Source: Flavobacteriaceae bacterium Ap0902 (GTDB lineage: Bacteria > Bacteroidota > Bacteroidia > Flavobacteriales > Weeksellaceae). Taken from it: a stretch of DNA of 64,000 nucleotides. Position numbers and translations under genes: made by a program. The stretch is from positions 1 to 64,000 of the forward strand of contig WTFG01000003.1 in NCBI GenBank assembly GCA_009835005.1, read 5' to 3'. Below are positions 53,654 through 62,898 of the stretch, one piece after another (position 1 is the stretch's first letter; each line of letters opens with the position of its first letter). Below the pieces are notes generated by a model. That model saw only the letters and a list, made by a program, of their open reading frames with translations, made no database searches and was not told the DNA's origin.

Positions 53654-54190
53654 ATGAAAAAAATTATAAAAATCCTTATCAAAGAAATAATTCCAATAAT
53701 AGTTGGTATTCTCATAGCGCTGTGGATTAACAATTGGAATGAGGACCAGAAAGATAAAAAGTACATTAGTCAAATTTCCTCTTCACTTGATAAAGAACTA
53801 ATTGAAACTGCCGAAGACATTACTTATAATATTAAGAATCAAAAATCTCTTGTTGATACTATTGAATTTTACAAAAACGACGACAAAATTTCAATATTAG
53901 ATATTGTGAAGAAAGTCAACGGGATTAAAATGCCCACAATAAGGATAAATTCTTGGAAAGCGATTTCTAATTCAAAAATTGAATTAATGGAATATAATAA
54001 AGTATCTACTTTGGCAAATATTGAAGAGCAAAAAGAGTTATTAAAAACAAAAAATCAAAATTTAATGAATTTCATCTTCCCAAACACTAAAGATACTGGA
54101 ATAGACAAAAAGGAACTATTGAAATTAATGATATTAGATATTATAAGTACCGAAAAAGCGCTTCAAAAACAAATTGAAGAAATATCTTAA
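53654..54190 (+). CDS. DUF6090-like membrane-anchored protein, 178 aa
   Basis: N-terminal cytoplasmic/basic segment and one hydrophobic helix (EIIPIIVGILIALWINNWNED), then a soluble helical domain. The start and the IPIIVGILIALWINNWNE signature match the DUF6090 family common in Bacteroidota; function unknown. It appears intact but lies between decayed remnants, so it may itself be an isolated accessory gene. Residues from about 60 to 178 are charged and helical (KSLVDTIEFYKND, ISTEKALQKQIEEIS). Confidence 0.65.
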   Translation: MKKIIKILIKEIIPIIVGILIALWINNWNEDQKDKKYISQISSSLDKELIETAEDITYNIKNQKSLVDTIEFYKNDDKISILDIVKKVNGIKMPTIRINSWKAISNSKIELMEYNKVSTLANIEEQKELLKTKNQNLMNFIFPNTKDTGIDKKELLKLMILDIISTEKALQKQIEEIS

Positions 54191-55148
54191 ACAGAATATT
54201 AATAGATATTTAAGAATATAATTTTAGTGTCGAAAATACACATTTCTGCCACTACTCTATCAGATCATTTAAACGTCTACTAATTTCCTCTACAACTAAA
54301 TATAAGTACGACAACTCTCTCACACCACATGAACACCCCAAACATCGATTTACGCTGTGTTTTATTAACCTATTAATTATATCCAAATAATGGATTAAAG
54401 GATGATTTGGGATTTTCTGTGCCGTATTTATTAGAAGGGAATATAATCGATCACTATGACTTAGAAATATCTGAAAATATTAGTCATAAAAATGCTTTGA
54501 ATTTTATAAAGAAAGTTTGGGGCTGAGGAAATTAAAATAATTTGTAAAAAGACAGCGTAAACTGTTGAAAAATCTCTTTAGACTATTAAGGATAAGGATT
54601 TACTTTTGTATGTTTGAGAAATGGAACAAATAGAAAATTTCAAAATAATCGAAATAGAAACGAAAACTATCAATAAAATTCAACAGACATACAACGACAA
54701 TTAATTCTCACGATAAATATTTAGGCTATTTCAACTTGATGGACAGCATGTAACAAGATAATCAGAATTATATTTACTTGTACCGTAAGTCTAAAAACTA
54801 CTCCTATTTCAATTTTTTTAGATTTTTTTAAGAGCGTATGAGGGATTAATAAATAAAGCTGTAAATTTATTTGGCGTTGATTATAACGATAAAATTAAAT
54901 TTGCTAGGCAAACAGAGATTCAGGAAATTAAAGACGAGTAAAAAAAGGTAAATACTGGGACTTTGGTAACATGACAATATTGATTAAAATTAACATTGGA
55001 ACACGCGATATTGGATTATTAGTAACACCTAAAAAGCATAATGAATAAAGCCATAGGTGATAATAATATATACAGACTAATTAGCGGATAGTGCTATTTT
55101 AAAAGTTGCTACATTCAATAAAGTGTGTAAATATTAAAAAGAATAATT
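54191..55148 (+). other. Gene-poor stretch with decayed coding remnants
   Basis: No intact gene. Short protein-like pieces in changing frames: NGLKDDLGFSVPYLLEGNII ending at a TGA at 54524-54526; MEQIENFKIIEIETK ending about 54704; and INKAVNLFGVDYNDKIKFAR followed by QTEIQEIKDE near 54850-54942. None is long enough for a family call. Stops and frame changes between them look like a gene graveyard. Confidence 0.5.
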
Positions 55149-55994
55149 ATGAATAAGAATCAATTAATTGGAGTTTTAATCTTGAGTTTATCTCTCGTTT
55201 CCTGTGGAACTTCTTTAAAAACCAATCTCACCAATAATTATGAACGTGAAAAGCTTACCAATGATGAAGTTTTCATTATTTATGATGAAACCGAACTTCC
55301 TAAAGAATCGAAAGAAATAGGAAGTATCAAAATTGGTGATTCTGGATTTTCTACTAAATGTTCAAAAGAAGAAGTTTTGAATGATGCAATAAATACAGCA
55401 AAAACAAACAATTCAAATATTATATTTATTGATGAACTTAAAGAGCCAAATTTTCACAGTTCATGTTATAGATTAGAAGGTCGTATCTTTTATAATAATT
55501 CGGAAAACATGAATGAATTATGGGCTAAGAGCAATAATGTATTTGATGAAAATGCAGATTATGCCATTGTTCATTTTTTATGCAAAGAGGAAAAGCCTAG
55601 TGGTCTCACCTACATGAAAGCAGGTCTAGTTGGTGGAACGTATAAGGTATCCTATAATAATGAAAAGTTTAAAATTTCTGAATATAGTGTAATTACCAAA
55701 AAAGTCCTTAAAGAAGGATTAACCGAGATTAGCGGTAGTTCATACACGAGAAGGGGTGAGGTAGAAATTGACATAAAGCATGGTCATGAATATTTTATAA
55801 CTATTACAACGCATACCAATATGGGGACAAGAGTTGTTTTGGAAGAAATATCTAAACCTGAAGGGTTGAAGTTGAAAAAAGATATTGAAACCATTTTAAA
55901 ACAAATTGAAGAAACTAAATTACAAAGACAGAAAGAAAAAGAACAAAGAAAACTAGAACGACAAAAACGTAGAGCATTAAGAAAAAATCAATAG
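55149..55994 (+). CDS. Hypothetical lipoprotein with coiled-coil tail, 281 aa
   Basis: Signal peptide with lipobox LVSCG. The mature part has two globular regions: residues 40-115, with KEIGSIKIGDSGFSTKC and a second Cys in FHSSCYRLEGRIF, which could form a disulfide; and residues 125-235, strand-rich (ADYAIVHFLCKEEK, MKAGLVGGTYKVSYN, HGHEYFITITTHTN). The C-terminal 45 residues are a highly charged Lys/Arg/Gln/Glu helix (LKQIEETKLQRQKEKEQRK). Not recognised. Next gene follows closely. Confidence 0.7.
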   Translation: MNKNQLIGVLILSLSLVSCGTSLKTNLTNNYEREKLTNDEVFIIYDETELPKESKEIGSIKIGDSGFSTKCSKEEVLNDAINTAKTNNSNIIFIDELKEPNFHSSCYRLEGRIFYNNSENMNELWAKSNNVFDENADYAIVHFLCKEEKPSGLTYMKAGLVGGTYKVSYNNEKFKISEYSVITKKVLKEGLTEISGSSYTRRGEVEIDIKHGHEYFITITTHTNMGTRVVLEEISKPEGLKLKKDIETILKQIEETKLQRQKEKEQRKLERQKRRALRKNQ

Positions 55995-56045
55995 CATTTG
56001 CTGTCATTACATGAACTGAATCATATAAAGCATTTGAATAAAACC

Positions 56046-56732
56046 ATGAATCAATTGCAAATGAAAGATCTAAATGAACTTATAAATTTAGAGGAACCTG
56101 CTTGGGATTTAATAAAAGGATGGCTGAATGAGGCAACTAACGAATATGAAATATTGCCAAGAAATTCTAAGCAAGCAGAAAAAGAACTTTTAAATACGCA
56201 AGTAACAACTCGTTCGGTCATGGGGGCTGTAATTTACGAAACTGGCGGAATTTTAATAGATAAAGGTTGGTTAAGAATTTTGGGTTCGGGAAGTGAAAGG
56301 CTTGATCGAGGTTTGAGTGAATGGAATAAAGGAAAAACTTTTGAAAACTATGGAGAACAACCTTTATATTTTTTGATTGCAGACGATATTATTGGAGGTT
56401 ACTTTGCAATCAATGCAGGGGGAATAGGAAACGAAATTGGGAAAGTTTATTATTTGGCACAAGATACGCTAGAATGGGAGTGTTTAAATATTGGATATTC
56501 TGACTTTTTATATTGGGCATTAAACGGTGATTTGGTTAAGTTTTATGAACCATTTCGATGGAATAATTGGGAAAGAGATATTCAGAAAGCAAATGGGAAT
56601 CAAGTATATTCTTTCGTTCCTTATTTATGGACAAAAGAAGGTGAAAATATTGAAAACATTGATAAAAAGTTAGTTCCAATTGAAGAGAATTTCAACTTAA
56701 CTCTTGACTTTAAAGAAAAACTAAATAAATAA
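56046..56732 (+). CDS. DUF2625 family protein
   Basis: 228 residues from the ATG at 56046 (MNQLQMKDLNELINLEEPAW); the frame opens further upstream at a TTG (55998), but the family N-terminus begins near NELINLEEPAWDLIKGW. Seen: TTRSVMGAVIYETGGILIDKGWLRILGSG, LYFLIADDIIGGYFAINAGG, GKVYYLAQDTLEWECLNIGYSDFLYWALNGD and PFRWNNWERDI, which match DUF2625. The family resembles SMI1/KNR4-type immunity-like proteins in layout, but no toxin partner is visible nearby. Role unknown. Confidence 0.8.
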   Translation: MNQLQMKDLNELINLEEPAWDLIKGWLNEATNEYEILPRNSKQAEKELLNTQVTTRSVMGAVIYETGGILIDKGWLRILGSGSERLDRGLSEWNKGKTFENYGEQPLYFLIADDIIGGYFAINAGGIGNEIGKVYYLAQDTLEWECLNIGYSDFLYWALNGDLVKFYEPFRWNNWERDIQKANGNQVYSFVPYLWTKEGENIENIDKKLVPIEENFNLTLDFKEKLNK

Positions 56733-56848
56733 TACCTATAACATTGGTTAGTAATTACTATTAATATCTTAAACTTCTGAATCCTAATAGTTCTCGGAAC
56801 CCATACTTTGAGTTAGATGTATTTAGATGTATATTACTCTCAACTATA

Positions 56849-56921
56849 AACCCTCAACCACATACCCTTTGCGATCAGGATAGCAATGGAAATCCCGCAG
56901 GCTTTGTGGGGCTAGACAAAA
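56849..56921. repeat. Direct repeat, copy A (left of the restriction-modification module)
   Basis: About 73 bp, nearly identical to 59370-59442. It contains CTCAACCACATACCC, GGATAGCAATGGAAATCCC and GGCTTTGTGGGGCTAGACA. Differences from copy B are one inserted C, one fewer T and two substitutions. Copy A breaks off right after AGACAAAA, before the longer downstream part seen at copy B. Confidence 0.85.
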
Positions 56922-56951
56922 TAGAATAAATATTCTATAGCATTTATTTTA

Positions 56952-57875
56952 TTATGTATTTGCTACAAAAATATGATTGGTGAATAAAGTATATGGAGCA
57001 CTAATTAAATTAATATCAAATTTAAGGGATGGTTCTACTCTGGAACTCGCATTATGTATTCTAAAAGATATTTGCCAACCCTCATTCAGCGAAACCAGTA
57101 AAGTTGTTTTGGAATTTTGTTGATAGACGATTTCAATTAATCTAGTGGGAAGTTTTAATGGAGGTATTTTAAATTTTGGCTTAATTCCATTAAAAGATTG
57201 ATTCAAAGTTCCGTGCAAATTATAGGCTTGAACCTCCACCTTATTCTTGCCTTTAATAACTTTATAGAAATCTTGATTACCTACCAGATATTGCACTAAA
57301 TTTTCTGCTACAATATTGGGGTTTTCTTTATCCAAGCGTAACAATTCTTTTCTAAAGGCATTAAGGATAGGAATATATACGACATCGTGCATATTTTCTA
57401 TGGAGGACCATTTGGTCTGCTTATCTTTTGCTTTAATATCTGAAAGCATATTGAATATAGGGTTGATCTCTTCAAAATAATCTTTTGAGCAAGGTACTCC
57501 AAGCCATTTATCTCCAAAATCGATTCCATTTGACAGCCGTGAGTGCTTAACGGCTCTATGATTATTTTTTGCAGAAATTCCAATTTCCCAATCTTGTAAT
57601 GAGCGTATCATCAACACATCACGCACATCACCTGTTTGACCTACTTTATCACTAACCAACTCAAGCGTTAATATATCTAAATCGTTTTTATTATTAGAAA
57701 GCCTTGGTTCAACGTCAATCAGAAAATTGATTGAGGCACTAGCCGTTATTTTAAAAGTGTTTTGCTCAATCTCAGTAAAACTATCGAAAAACCCTTTTGC
57801 GACTTTATAGGATTCATTCACATTGATTGATGCATTGCCAATATCCTTTAAACGCTCATAAGCCTCAATTAACAA
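56952..57875 (-). CDS. HaeIII-like type II restriction endonuclease, start uncertain
   Basis: 307 residues if started at the TTG at 57875. Seen: VGQTGDVRDVLMIRSLQDWEIGISAKNNHRAVKHSRLS and DFGDKWLGVPCSKDYFEEI, which match the R.HaeIII family (GGCC); the nuclease-like Asp/Glu-x-Lys pattern is in EIGISAK. The reading frame continues upstream in the same frame for 15 codons that encode VNGKAFEFA, a segment expected in the protein, back to the TAA that ends the methyltransferase; no ATG, GTG or other TTG lies there. So the true N-terminus lacks a start codon. Downstream partner of the methyltransferase. Confidence 0.7.
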   Translation of the reverse strand: MLIEAYERLKDIGNASINVNESYKVAKGFFDSFTEIEQNTFKITASASINFLIDVEPRLSNNKNDLDILTLELVSDKVGQTGDVRDVLMIRSLQDWEIGISAKNNHRAVKHSRLSNGIDFGDKWLGVPCSKDYFEEINPIFNMLSDIKAKDKQTKWSSIENMHDVVYIPILNAFRKELLRLDKENPNIVAENLVQYLVGNQDFYKVIKGKNKVEVQAYNLHGTLNQSFNGIKPKFKIPPLKLPTRLIEIVYQQNSKTTLLVSLNEGWQISFRIHNASSRVEPSLKFDINLISAPYTLFTNHIFVANT

Positions 57876-57920
57876 CGCAAATTCAAAAGCCTTCCCATTT
57901 ACTGTCTGACTAGCCTTATA

Positions 57921-58962
57921 TTATATTATTGTACTCTCCATGGTCACAGTATTTACGACAATCTCTTTTTCCTCATTAGATTTACTTTCTATTTGTCGCT
58001 TAATACTTTTGGCAATGTACATGGCAAGATTAACAGGAACAGCATTGCCAATCATCTTATACATAACGGCTACACGATTATAATAAAATATAAAATCATC
58101 TGGAAATGTTTGTATCCTTTCACATTCCCTAACACTTAATCTACGATATAAATGCTCTTTCCCTGGGACAAATATTCTTTTATTTTGTTCAACAAATGCC
58201 ATTTTGGGCGCCTGTGGATGAATCGGGGCATGTCTACCTCCCGCTTGAATCGTAAAAGATTGTTCGTCCCAACTCCTTACTCTATTTCTAGACATATACA
58301 TAGAGGAAAAATCTCCGATCATATATTCATGGTTAGGAATTTTCCAACTGTCTATGTTTGTCTTATTACCTTCTTTTGCGGAGACAACAGAATCCTTTAA
58401 ATCTAAAATGGCTTCCTTTAGTGATACCTTTTGTTGCAGAGGTTCAGGAAACTTGAATTCAATGCCAATATCTTCTCTAATTCCCACAAAAAACACTCTT
58501 TTTCTATCTTGTGGAACATTGAAATCCGATGAGTTCAATAATTTAAAAGACAAATTATATCCTGCTTTCTTAAATAATTCTTTAATATTTTCTAAAGCAT
58601 CCCTATGTCTACTTAGTAACATTCCACTTACGTTTTCTGCTAGGAAAAACTTTGGTTTTTTCGCTTCCAAAATTCTTATGAAATCATAAAATAATTGACC
58701 TCTTTTATCATTTATTCCCCTTAGAGAACCTGCCTCACTCCAACTCTGGCAGGGTGGTCCACCAATGATACCATCGCATTCAGGGACATCGTCAGCCTCT
58801 ATTTCTGTAATGCTTCTTCTATCTAATATAGTGTTTTTATGATTTTTTCGTAGGTCTCCCAAATATCTTTATCATATTCATTCGCCCAAACTACATTAAA
58901 ACCTGCCTTTTCAAAGCCTAAATCTAGACCCCCGGTCCAGCAAAGAATGATACAATATTCAT
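57921..58962 (-). pseudogene. HaeIII-like C5-cytosine DNA methyltransferase, frameshifted
   Basis: The downstream frame (to 58862) carries most of the enzyme: GGPPCQSWSEAGSLRG with the catalytic Cys, FFLAENVSGML, NVPQDRKRVFFVG, target-recognition part with NHEYMIGDFSSMYMSRNRVR, and KMIGNAVPVNLA. The N-terminal SAM-binding part is present but in two other frames: ATG at 58962 encodes MNIVSFFAG, then a run of five G (six expected) shifts the frame; [20 protein letters not shown] follows, and a run of six A (seven expected) shifts again before NHKNTILD. Restoring one G and one A gives a continuous protein closely like M.HaeIII. Confidence 0.85.
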
Positions 58963-58963
58963 A

Positions 58964-59296
58964 TTACAGTGTTTTTAATGTTTTATTAATACTTCTTCTA
59001 TATTCCGCCTTTTCTTCTGCCACCCTGAGTAATTGTTTTGAACAATTGGTTTCGTAAATCTGTTTGGCAATCTGGTCTGTAATATATTCATTTTTTAAAT
59101 CAACAAGATTCAATTTGAATACTTTGGCCAATTTGGGTAATCGCTTTTCATCAAAATCACGTTTCCCATTTTCTATTTTACATAGATTAGCAGCGTCTAA
59201 ATTTAACTTAGCGGCTAACTGTGTCAACGTTAACTTATTTTCAGTTCTCAAATTCTTAATATATTCTCCAAATGTTGCCTCCATAAGACTTGTCAT
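58964..59296 (-). CDS. XRE-type helix-turn-helix regulator of the restriction-modification module
   Basis: 110 residues: HTH region FGEYIKNLRTENKLTLTQLA with AKLNLDAANLCKIENGKRDF, followed by a helical C-terminus. A controller-type protein: it ends one base before the methyltransferase ATG at 58962 and is on the same strand. ATG at 59284 (MEATFGEY) is an alternative start. Likely regulates the methyltransferase/endonuclease genes or itself. Confidence 0.85.
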   Translation of the reverse strand: MTSLMEATFGEYIKNLRTENKLTLTQLAAKLNLDAANLCKIENGKRDFDEKRLPKLAKVFKLNLVDLKNEYITDQIAKQIYETNCSKQLLRVAEEKAEYRRSINKTLKTL

Positions 59297-59369
59297 ATTT
59301 TGACAAAATTAATTAATATTTATTGATATACAATCATCAAAGTGCTATTTTATTAAGTAACACTTTTAA

Positions 59370-59527
59370 AAACCTCAACCACATACCCTTTTGCGATCGG
59401 GATAGCAATGGAAATCCCACAGGCTTTGTGGGGCTAGACAAAAACGACGGCTGGGGTATGGCGCGGAGCAGAATACACCAGACTAGATTTTTGTCCGCCA
59501 CAAAACGAGGAATTGGAATGGATAGCC
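59370..59527. repeat. Direct repeat, copy B (right of the restriction-modification module)
   Basis: The first 73 bp (59370-59442) match copy A. Beyond that this copy continues with CGACGGCTGGGGTATGGCGC and further sequence to GGAATGGATAGCCC near 59518-59527, so it looks like the complete element. No transposase or integrase is encoded. It ends about 70 bp before the glyS start. Confidence 0.75.
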
Positions 59528-59599
59528 CTTTAAATCGCCCTAAAGTTTTTCTTTTATCTTGCTTTGATTAACTTTGTTTGTTATTAAAAATATAGAAAT

Positions 59600-61141
59600 A
59601 TGTCGCAACAAGAGGATCAATTGAAAAAGGTAATTTCCCACGCTAAGGAGTATGGTTTTATTTTCCCGTCTAGTGAAATCTATGATGGCCTTTCTGCCAC
59701 GTATGATTATGGGCAAAATGGAGCGGCACTGAAGCGTAATATCAAGGATTATTGGTGGAAGGCGATGGTGCAATTGAATGAGAATATTGTGGGGATTGAT
59801 GCGGCAATTTTTATGCACCCAACTACTTGGAAGGCTTCTGGGCATATGGATGCTTTTAATGACCCGATGATTGATAATAAAGATAGTAAGAAACGCTACC
59901 GTGCGGATGTTTTGGTAGAGGATTATGCGGCGAAAATCGAGGGTAAAATTGAGAAGGAGGTTGCAAAGGCGGAGAAGCGTTTTGGGGCTGATTTTGACAA
60001 GGAAATGTATTTGAAAACCAACCCAAGAGTGGTTCGCTATCAAGAGGAAATTGATGCAGCGCTTACACGATTAAATACGTCTTTGACGAATAATGATTTG
60101 GCTGATGTGAAGCAATTGATAGAGGATTTGGGGATTGCGGATCCTGTTTCTGGTTCTAAAAATTGGACAGAGGTTAGACAATTTAATTTGATGTTTGGGA
60201 CTAAACTAGGTTCTACAGCGGATAATGCAACGGATTTGTATTTGCGCCCAGAAACGGCTCAAGGGATTTTTGTTAACTTCTTGAATGTTCAAAGAAGTGG
60301 ACGAATGAAGATTCCCTTTGGGATTGCACAGATTGGAAAAGCCTTCCGTAATGAGATTGTGGCTAGACAATTTATTTTTAGAATGCGTGAGTTTGAGCAA
60401 ATGGAGATGCAATATTTTGTGGCTCCTGGAACCGAAATGGAATTTTATGAGCAATGGAAGGAACAGAGAATGAAGTGGCATTTGAACCTTGGCTTGGGTG
60501 AGGACAATTACCGTTTCCACGATCATGAGAAGTTAGCGCATTATGCAAATGCAGCAGCGGATATTGAGTTTAAATTCCCATTTGGATTCAAGGAATTAGA
60601 AGGAATTCATTCTAGAACTGATTTTGACTTGAGCCAGCACCAAGAGCATTCTGGTAAAAAACTACAATATTTTGATGCTGAAAGACAAGAACGATATGTG
60701 CCTTATGTGGTTGAGACTTCTATTGGATTGGATAGAATGTTCCTTGCCGTATTTTCTAATGCCTTGAAAGAGGAACAGTTAGAGGATGGTAGTGAGCGTA
60801 CGGTATTGAAGTTACCACCTGCACTGGCTCCGAACAAGGCGGCGATTTTACCATTGGTGAAAAAAGATGGATTGCCAGCGTTAGCACAGAAAATTATAGA
60901 TGACTTGAAGTTTGATTTTGACGTGGAATATGATGAAAAAGATTCTATTGGTAAGCGTTACAGAAGACATGATGCGATTGGTACGCCTTTCTGTATCACT
61001 GTGGATCATGATTCCCTGGATGATGATTCTATAACCATCCGTGAGCGTGACACAATGGAGCAACGCAGAGTGAAGATTTCTGAAATTAAAGGAATTATGG
61101 AAAAAGAAGTGAGCATGACGGCGCTTCTAAAGAAATTATAA
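59600..61141 (+). CDS. glyS: Glycyl-tRNA synthetase (class II, alpha2 type)
   Basis: 513 residues. Seen: HAKEYGFIFPSSEIYDGLSATYDYGQNGAALKRNI at the N-terminus (motif 1 region), GHMDAFNDPMIDNK, LRPETAQGIFVNF, motif 2 FRNEIVARQFIFRMREFEQMEMQYF, motif 3 ETSIGLDRMFLAVF, and a C-terminal anticodon-binding domain starting PALAPNKAAILPLVK. The single-chain dimeric enzyme, not the alpha2beta2 form. The methyltransferase module and repeat B sit just upstream; no regulatory leader was seen. Confidence 0.97.
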   Translation: MSQQEDQLKKVISHAKEYGFIFPSSEIYDGLSATYDYGQNGAALKRNIKDYWWKAMVQLNENIVGIDAAIFMHPTTWKASGHMDAFNDPMIDNKDSKKRYRADVLVEDYAAKIEGKIEKEVAKAEKRFGADFDKEMYLKTNPRVVRYQEEIDAALTRLNTSLTNNDLADVKQLIEDLGIADPVSGSKNWTEVRQFNLMFGTKLGSTADNATDLYLRPETAQGIFVNFLNVQRSGRMKIPFGIAQIGKAFRNEIVARQFIFRMREFEQMEMQYFVAPGTEMEFYEQWKEQRMKWHLNLGLGEDNYRFHDHEKLAHYANAAADIEFKFPFGFKELEGIHSRTDFDLSQHQEHSGKKLQYFDAERQERYVPYVVETSIGLDRMFLAVFSNALKEEQLEDGSERTVLKLPPALAPNKAAILPLVKKDGLPALAQKIIDDLKFDFDVEYDEKDSIGKRYRRHDAIGTPFCITVDHDSLDDDSITIRERDTMEQRRVKISEIKGIMEKEVSMTALLKKL

Positions 61142-61142
61142 G

Positions 61143-61775
61143 TTGGATTTAGCAATTTTGTTTGAGTTTCACAGGCTCTATACCATAATTGAGTTTCTGG
61201 GTACGGCTGCTTTTGCCGTATCTGGTGCTTTGATGGCGATGCGGTATAAGTTGGATGTGGTGGGGATTTTCACCTGTGCTTTGGTTACGGCCATTGGTGG
61301 TGGTACTTTGCGTGACTTGCTTCTGGGAGTAGACGTTTTTTGGGTAGATGATTATAGAATTTATTTCACGGTAATTATATCTACGATTATTGCCATTATC
61401 ATTCGGCAAAAGGATAAAAAATATGATAAGCCGCTTTTCTTTTTTGATTCTTTGGGACTTGGTTTATTTACGATTACGGGGGTAGAAAAAGGATTGGTGT
61501 ATGATCATCCCGCTATATTTTGTGTTACACTGGGAGTTTTGACAGGTTGTTTTGGTGGTGTGATTCGGGATATCTTGGTGAACCATATACCTGTTGTTTT
61601 ACGCAAAGAGATTTATATCACGGCAAGCATTATCGGGGGGCTTTTGCATTATGCGCTTCTAATCTATATTGAAATAGACCCAGTTTATAATTTATTAATC
61701 ACCTTGACCGTGATTGTTTTGATCAGAAGATTTTCCGTAAGAAAAAACCTGAACCTACCAACCTTTAATATTTAA
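61143..61775 (+). CDS. TRIC-type (UPF0126) cation channel family membrane protein
   Basis: 210 residues, started at a TTG one base after the glyS stop because the first ATG would remove the first membrane helix. Seen: seven hydrophobic segments and the duplicated signature: TAIGGGTLRDLLLG and CFGGVIRDILV, with SGALMAMRYKLDVVGIF. The bacterial family forms trimeric potassium-permeable channels in studied cases. Its last 11 bases overlap the convergent dinB gene. Confidence 0.88.
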   Translation: MDLAILFEFHRLYTIIEFLGTAAFAVSGALMAMRYKLDVVGIFTCALVTAIGGGTLRDLLLGVDVFWVDDYRIYFTVIISTIIAIIIRQKDKKYDKPLFFFDSLGLGLFTITGVEKGLVYDHPAIFCVTLGVLTGCFGGVIRDILVNHIPVVLRKEIYITASIIGGLLHYALLIYIEIDPVYNLLITLTVIVLIRRFSVRKNLNLPTFNI

Positions 61776-62895
61776 AACCTTCTTTCTTAAAAGGAATTTC
61801 TAATTGAATAACGGATTGGGTATCATCTTCTAAACCTTTAAAATTAGTTACGGACAATCCCAATAATCTCACCGACTCTTTTTTAGGTCTTTCATGCCAT
61901 AAGGCTTGGGCGTTTTCTAATATCAATTCTTTATCCTTAAAATACTGATCTATTAAAGTAATACTTCTGGTGTATTGTGTGAAATCTGCATATTTAATTT
62001 TAAGGGTAAGTGTCCTACCCTCCTTGTCCTTAGCAGAAAGCCTGTTTTCTAGTTCATTGCTTAAATAAACCAATTTGTCTAATATATCTTCTTGGTCTAT
62101 TATATTTTCTGAAAAAGTACGTTCTACCCCGATGCTTTTTCTGATTCTATTGGGGTTGACGGGGCTATTATGAATTCCACGCACGACATTATAATAATGG
62201 ATGCCAGATTTACCAAAATTTTGGCTTAAGAATGAAGGGCTAAGTTCTTTAAGATCTTTCCCATAAAAAACACCCATATCTTTAAATCGTTGAGCCGTTA
62301 CTTTACCAATTCCATGAAGTTTAGCAATAGGCAATTCATTTAGAAATTGATCTATTTGATTGGGATGAATGGTTTTCTGCCCATTAGGTTTATTGATGTT
62401 AGAGGCTACTTTGGCTAAAAATTTATTTATAGAGATTCCAGCCGAGGCAGTTAATTGTGTTTGATCATAAATGCGCTGTCTAATCTCTTTTGCAATTTGA
62501 TTGGCAGATTCAATGCCTTTTAAATTCTCTGTAACGTCAAGATATGCCTCGTCTAGAGAAAGTGGTTCTACAAGCGGCGTATATTCTAAAAAGATATCTC
62601 TAATTTGTTGGGATACTTTCTTATACTCCTCAAACCTGGGTTTTACAAAGATTAAATGAGGACAACGTTTTCTAGCCAAAACACTAGGCATGGCAGATTT
62701 AACACCAAATTTCCTAGCCTCATAACTTGCGGCAGCCACCACACCACGTTCTTTGCTACCCCCAACAGCCACAGGTTTACCTCGCAAAGCAGGATTATCC
62801 CTTTGTTCTACAGAGGCGTAGAAAGCATCCATATCTATATGAATAATCTTCCTATGCACTGGAGTTTTATTTTCTAAAGTGTCTTGATAATCCAA
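61765..62895 (-). CDS. dinB: DNA polymerase IV (Y family)
   Basis: 376 residues. Seen: catalytic HIDMDAFYASVEQRDNP (first Asp pair), YEARKFGVKSAMP, EPLSLDEAYLDVT with second catalytic Asp-Glu, helix-hairpin-helix LPIAKLHGIGKVTAQRFKDMG, and the little-finger domain IGVERTFSENI. The C-terminal tail VIQLEIPF could serve as a beta-clamp-binding peptide (Q-L-x-x-P-F type). Follows gph by three bases on the same strand. Translesion DNA synthesis. Confidence 0.95.
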   Translation of the reverse strand: MDYQDTLENKTPVHRKIIHIDMDAFYASVEQRDNPALRGKPVAVGGSKERGVVAAASYEARKFGVKSAMPSVLARKRCPHLIFVKPRFEEYKKVSQQIRDIFLEYTPLVEPLSLDEAYLDVTENLKGIESANQIAKEIRQRIYDQTQLTASAGISINKFLAKVASNINKPNGQKTIHPNQIDQFLNELPIAKLHGIGKVTAQRFKDMGVFYGKDLKELSPSFLSQNFGKSGIHYYNVVRGIHNSPVNPNRIRKSIGVERTFSENIIDQEDILDKLVYLSNELENRLSAKDKEGRTLTLKIKYADFTQYTRSITLIDQYFKDKELILENAQALWHERPKKESVRLLGLSVTNFKGLEDDTQSVIQLEIPFKKEGFKY

Positions 62896-62898
62896 ATA

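Noticed and set aside
59323-59571. An 82-codon plus-strand open frame before glyS
   Set aside because: It runs through repeat copy B. Similar open frames arise wherever this repeat occurs; I treat it as repeat, not a gene.
53195-59600. Prophage or integrative element containing the accessory genes
   Set aside because: No integrase, transposase, phage structural gene or tRNA attachment site was found; only the 73-bp direct repeats suggest mobility.
59540-60043. Long minus-strand open frame opposite the start of glyS
   Set aside because: Shadow of the strongly conserved glyS coding sequence; composition is unlike a real protein.
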